This document shows, piece after piece, positions 14,970 through 17,575 of a DNA stretch of 17,575 bases. Origin of the DNA: DASSWG01 sp041689995. Lineage in GTDB: Bacteria; Bacteroidota; Bacteroidia; Flavobacteriales; Flavobacteriaceae. The notes below the pieces were generated by a model that saw only the letters and a program-made list of their open reading frames with translations, was not told the origin of the DNA and did not search any database. Made by a program: the position numbers and the translations under genes. Where the stretch lies: contig JBDNFD010000096.1 in assembly GCA_041689995.1 (NCBI GenBank), positions 1 to 17,575 on the forward strand. The letters are read 5' to 3'. Position 1 is the first letter of the stretch; the number at the start of each line of letters is the position of its first letter.

Positions 14970-15422
14970 ATGAAACCGAAAATACTGAAATATTTGTTTC
15001 TTTTTATTTTTTCCTTAGGCTTTGTCACAGGTTACGCCCAAGAAGATGATTTCAAGCAACGACGTTATAGACCGGCGCAAGCTGATTTCCAAAAATTTGT
15101 GAAAGAAGCCTATGGCGATAAAGCGAACGAGCTTGTTTTTGATAGGCCCAGTCGCTTGAAAACTCTTAAGAACTTATTTGCAAACAGCTTTATTTTTGTA
15201 GAAAATTCGCAAACCGCCGGTGTTCCCGAATACTTTCCCGAATTATCCATGATTCCATTGATGAGTACCTATAATCCATCGTTGACCCGCACAACTTTCA
15301 ACCCGGCTACTTTCAATCCTTTTAAATATGAATTTAATTTTTATTCCAAGGAAAGGCAATTTTTCCATGTGGATGGAACGAATTACTATATAATTATTGA
15401 ACCTTTTGTAATTAGAAATTAA
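14970..15422 (+). CDS. Secreted protein of unknown function
   Basis: I do not recognise a named family. The 150-residue protein starts with a clear signal peptide (KYLFLFIFSLGFVTGYAQ, cleaved after about residue 24 before EDDFKQRR). The mature part has a charged helical section (about 30-75) and an aromatic C-terminal half (TFNPFKYEFNFYSKERQFF and GTNYYIIIEP) that looks like several beta strands. There is no cysteine and no lipobox, so it is probably periplasmic or outer-membrane associated. It ends 30 bp before the large secreted protein gene on the same strand, which suggests cotranscription. A possible promoter box TAATTTTC lies 21 bp before the ATG. Confidence 0.85.
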   Translation: MKPKILKYLFLFIFSLGFVTGYAQEDDFKQRRYRPAQADFQKFVKEAYGDKANELVFDRPSRLKTLKNLFANSFIFVENSQTAGVPEYFPELSMIPLMSTYNPSLTRTTFNPATFNPFKYEFNFYSKERQFFHVDGTNYYIIIEPFVIRN

Positions 15423-15452
15423 GCTGTTCTTTCAAAGAAAATCGTCATTGAT

Positions 15453-17575
15453 ATGAAAAAGATATACCTCCTTATTTTATTGCTTTTCCCGCTCTTGTCC
15501 TTTTCCCAGGATTTGTTCATGCAAGACGGCACCTTCAACCAATGTGCGGGAAATTTTTACGACAGTGGCGGTCCTGACGGTGCTTATGCCGAACAGTCAT
15601 TTGTGTTGACTTTATGCCCAGATTCAGATATGAGGGTTTCTGTGGAATTTACCGACTTTTTGTTGTTCTCGGGTGATTTTTTATATGTATATGATGGCGA
15701 TTCTGTCGCCGCTCCTCAAATTGGCGTTTATTCGGCGGGAATGGATGAAAACACTTTGGGCACAATTATAGCCGGAGATCAGAATCCAACCGGCTGCTTG
15801 ACTTTTCAATTTTTGGCCGATGGTTCTGGCCCACCACTTCCTTCATTAGGTTGGGCAGCAGAAATTACCTGTGTTCCTCCTTGCCAAACGATTGCGCCTG
15901 CAATGACGCTTTTTCCATCTACCTTCGATGCTGGGGTTTACACGGTTTTCTTTAGTGATGAAATTACTTTTGATGCTTCTGGTACTACCTTTGAAACTGA
16001 TGGAACCGACGCAACCTACTCTTGGGACTTTGGAAATGGAAATACAGCTACGGGGATTTCCGCCACCAACTATTTTACGGCTTTGGGCACTTATACGGTT
16101 ACGCTAACCGTCGTGGATCAAAATGATTGTACAGCGGTCTTTACGCAAACCGTGGAAGTGGTTTTAAATGACGGCGCTCCAGGTCCTGGTTGTCCAAATG
16201 TTATTGCTACCACCAATCTGGAAATAAATGGAGATGGAAGCTACACAATTCCTTGTGATGAAGATTCCGTAACTTTAACTGCTAATTATCTCGATATCGG
16301 TGAAACGACAACTTATACCGTGGAATCCATCCCTTTTGCACCTCCTTTTCCTTTTACGGGCGGAACAGGTACCAATTTAACCGAAGATGATATTTGGTCT
16401 TCCATTGTTCCCTTGGGTTTTGATTTTTGTTTTTATGGGAATACGTACAGCAATGTTTTAATTGGTACAAATGGAACGATAACATTTGATATTCAAGGAA
16501 TTGTTCCTGGAGGCAAATATAGTCCGGGAGGTAGCGGTTATTCTTTTAATGAAACGATTCCATCAGGAAATGAATATGGACCTCCTTATGTAAATTCTAT
16601 TTTTGGGGTTTTGCAAGATTCTGATCCTACTTATGGCAATGATTATTATGATGATTACAGTATTAATTATCAAATTATAGGCGACTATCCATGCCGAACT
16701 TTGGTTTTTAATTTGTATAAATTGGCATTATATAGTTGCGGAACGAGCGAAGGGCCACAAACCAGTCAAATTGTTCTTTATGAAACCACCAATGTTATTG
16801 AAGTATATGTGAAGGACAGAACTTCGTGTGTTACATTTAATAGTGGCTCTGGTCTCATTGGAGTTCAGAATAAGAATGGTTCGCAAGCCGTAACACCTCT
16901 TGGAAGAAATACCGGAACTTGGGAAGCACATAATGAAGCTTGGCGCTTTGTCCCTGATGGGCCTTCTGTGGTTAGTTTAAAATGGTATGATGCTGTTGGA
17001 AACGTAATTAGCACAGATAATACAATTACCGTAACACCAACGCCAGATACCGATTATACTACGTATATGGCAGAAACGACATTTATTAATTGTAACGGAG
17101 ATACGATCATTACAACAGATACGGTTTCTGTGAACAGTGAAATTCCATATACCGCTGATATTGGCGATGATGTTGCAACATGCGATGAAGCAACTTTGGA
17201 AGTAACTGTCGATAGTGATGATGAAGTTGATAGTTATTTATGGTATGAAGATGGTGTAATTATGTTTGGAGAAATAGGGCCATCTATAACAGTCACAAAT
17301 CCGGGTGTTGGAAATAACGTTGTTGAATATACTGTTGAAACAGTAATTGGAACTTGTTCTGCTTCAGATTCAGTAATTGTAAATTTTTATGAATTTCCGA
17401 CCGCTAATCCAGCTGAAACTGTATATGGCTGCGACACCGACGGCGATCCCACGACCTTACCCGATTTTGATCTGACCCAAAACGACGATGACGTGTTGGG
17501 AACACAAGACCCCACACAATTCACCATCACTTATTATACATTGGAAGCCGATGCCGAAGCCGGAGTGGACGGAAC
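15453..17575 (+). CDS. Large secreted CUB/PKD protein, probable T9SS client (3' end outside window)
   Basis: The frame from the ATG at 15453 stays open to the window edge: 707 codons plus two bases, without a stop. A signal peptide (1-19, LILLLFPLLSFSQ) precedes a CUB-like domain (about 24-142; Cys31, Cys55, Cys115, Cys140; FLYVYDGDS motif). A PKD domain follows at about 165-237, with YSWDFGNGN and LGTYTVTLTVVD. Residues about 248-500 form a further beta-rich domain with IVPLGFDFCFYGNTYSNVLI, IGTNGTITF and paired cysteines. Two Ig-like repeats (about 504-562, 565-646) come next, then the beginning of a repeat with the FDLTQNDDDVLGTQDP and YYTLEADAEAG motifs common in gliding- and adhesion-type surface proteins. 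Such proteins usually end in a T9SS sorting domain, which would lie outside this window. Function is likely adhesion or surface binding. Confidence 0.9.
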   Translation, partial: MKKIYLLILLLFPLLSFSQDLFMQDGTFNQCAGNFYDSGGPDGAYAEQSFVLTLCPDSDMRVSVEFTDFLLFSGDFLYVYDGDSVAAPQIGVYSAGMDENTLGTIIAGDQNPTGCLTFQFLADGSGPPLPSLGWAAEITCVPPCQTIAPAMTLFPSTFDAGVYTVFFSDEITFDASGTTFETDGTDATYSWDFGNGNTATGISATNYFTALGTYTVTLTVVDQNDCTAVFTQTVEVVLNDGAPGPGCPNVIATTNLEINGDGSYTIPCDEDSVTLTANYLDIGETTTYTVESIPFAPPFPFTGGTGTNLTEDDIWSSIVPLGFDFCFYGNTYSNVLIGTNGTITFDIQGIVPGGKYSPGGSGYSFNETIPSGNEYGPPYVNSIFGVLQDSDPTYGNDYYDDYSINYQIIGDYPCRTLVFNLYKLALYSCGTSEGPQTSQIVLYETTNVIEVYVKDRTSCVTFNSGSGLIGVQNKNGSQAVTPLGRNTGTWEAHNEAWRFVPDGPSVVSLKWYDAVGNVISTDNTITVTPTPDTDYTTYMAETTFINCNGDTIITTDTVSVNSEIPYTADIGDDVATCDEATLEVTVDSDDEVDSYLWYEDGVIMFGEIGPSITVTNPGVGNNVVEYTVETVIGTCSASDSVIVNFYEFPTANPAETVYGCDTDGDPTTLPDFDLTQNDDDVLGTQDPTQFTITYYTLEADAEAGVDG

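Noticed and set aside
15427..15439. TTCTTT-C-AAAGAA palindrome as an operator before the large secreted gene
   Set aside because: A short AT-rich palindrome of 6-bp arms is expected often by chance here, and no regulator is encoded nearby.

Overview
The window looks like a chromosomal segment of a marine-type Flavobacteriaceae (Bacteroidota). The evidence is the perfect or near-perfect TAnnTTTG promoter elements upstream of several genes, a PorQ-like type IX secretion (T9SS) protein, a large secreted CUB/PKD protein of the kind T9SS exports, and low-to-moderate GC with the codon use typical of that family. I cannot name a genus safely; an Aequorivita- or Gillisia-like organism is a guess.

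Layout. Bases 1-943 hold no gene. They are a dense array of degenerate 8-bp repeats arranged in seven larger units of roughly 95-180 bp, each with a GAGTGAAT-type arm followed by an ATTCACCR-type arm, so the array can fold both within and between units. A minus-strand Do/DegP-like serine protease (944-2338) ends against this array. Divergent from it is a tight plus-strand group: dapF (2487-3266), a GNAT acetyltransferase with a TTG start overlapping the dapF stop (3263-3787), and mltG (3777-4820), followed by porQ (4914-5933). This group is themed on the cell envelope: diaminopimelate supply, peptidoglycan strand termination and T9SS outer-membrane function.

Convergent with it is a minus-strand efflux operon read from right to left: tetR-type regulator (12176-12784), TolC-type outer-membrane factor (10713-12077), lipoprotein membrane-fusion adaptor (9492-10667) and RND pump (5980-9426). 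A well-spaced Bacteroidota promoter lies upstream of tetR, with nested inverted repeats overlapping its -33 element that could be the operator. Together these would form a tripartite efflux pump under local control.

To the right, on the plus strand, are a small antitoxin/YoeB-type toxin pair (12970-13430), an intergenic stretch with a 20-bp tandem duplication and a long hairpin, a short-chain polyprenyl diphosphate synthase (13699-14673), another intergenic stretch with a 27-bp palindrome, a small secreted protein of unknown function (14970-15422), and the first 707 codons of a very large secreted protein (15453 to the window edge) with a signal peptide, a CUB-like domain, a PKD domain and further beta-rich repeats.

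The genes belong to known families. The least explained material is noncoding: the octamer array, its relatives flanking the toxin-antitoxin pair, and three unrelated palindromic elements between genes.
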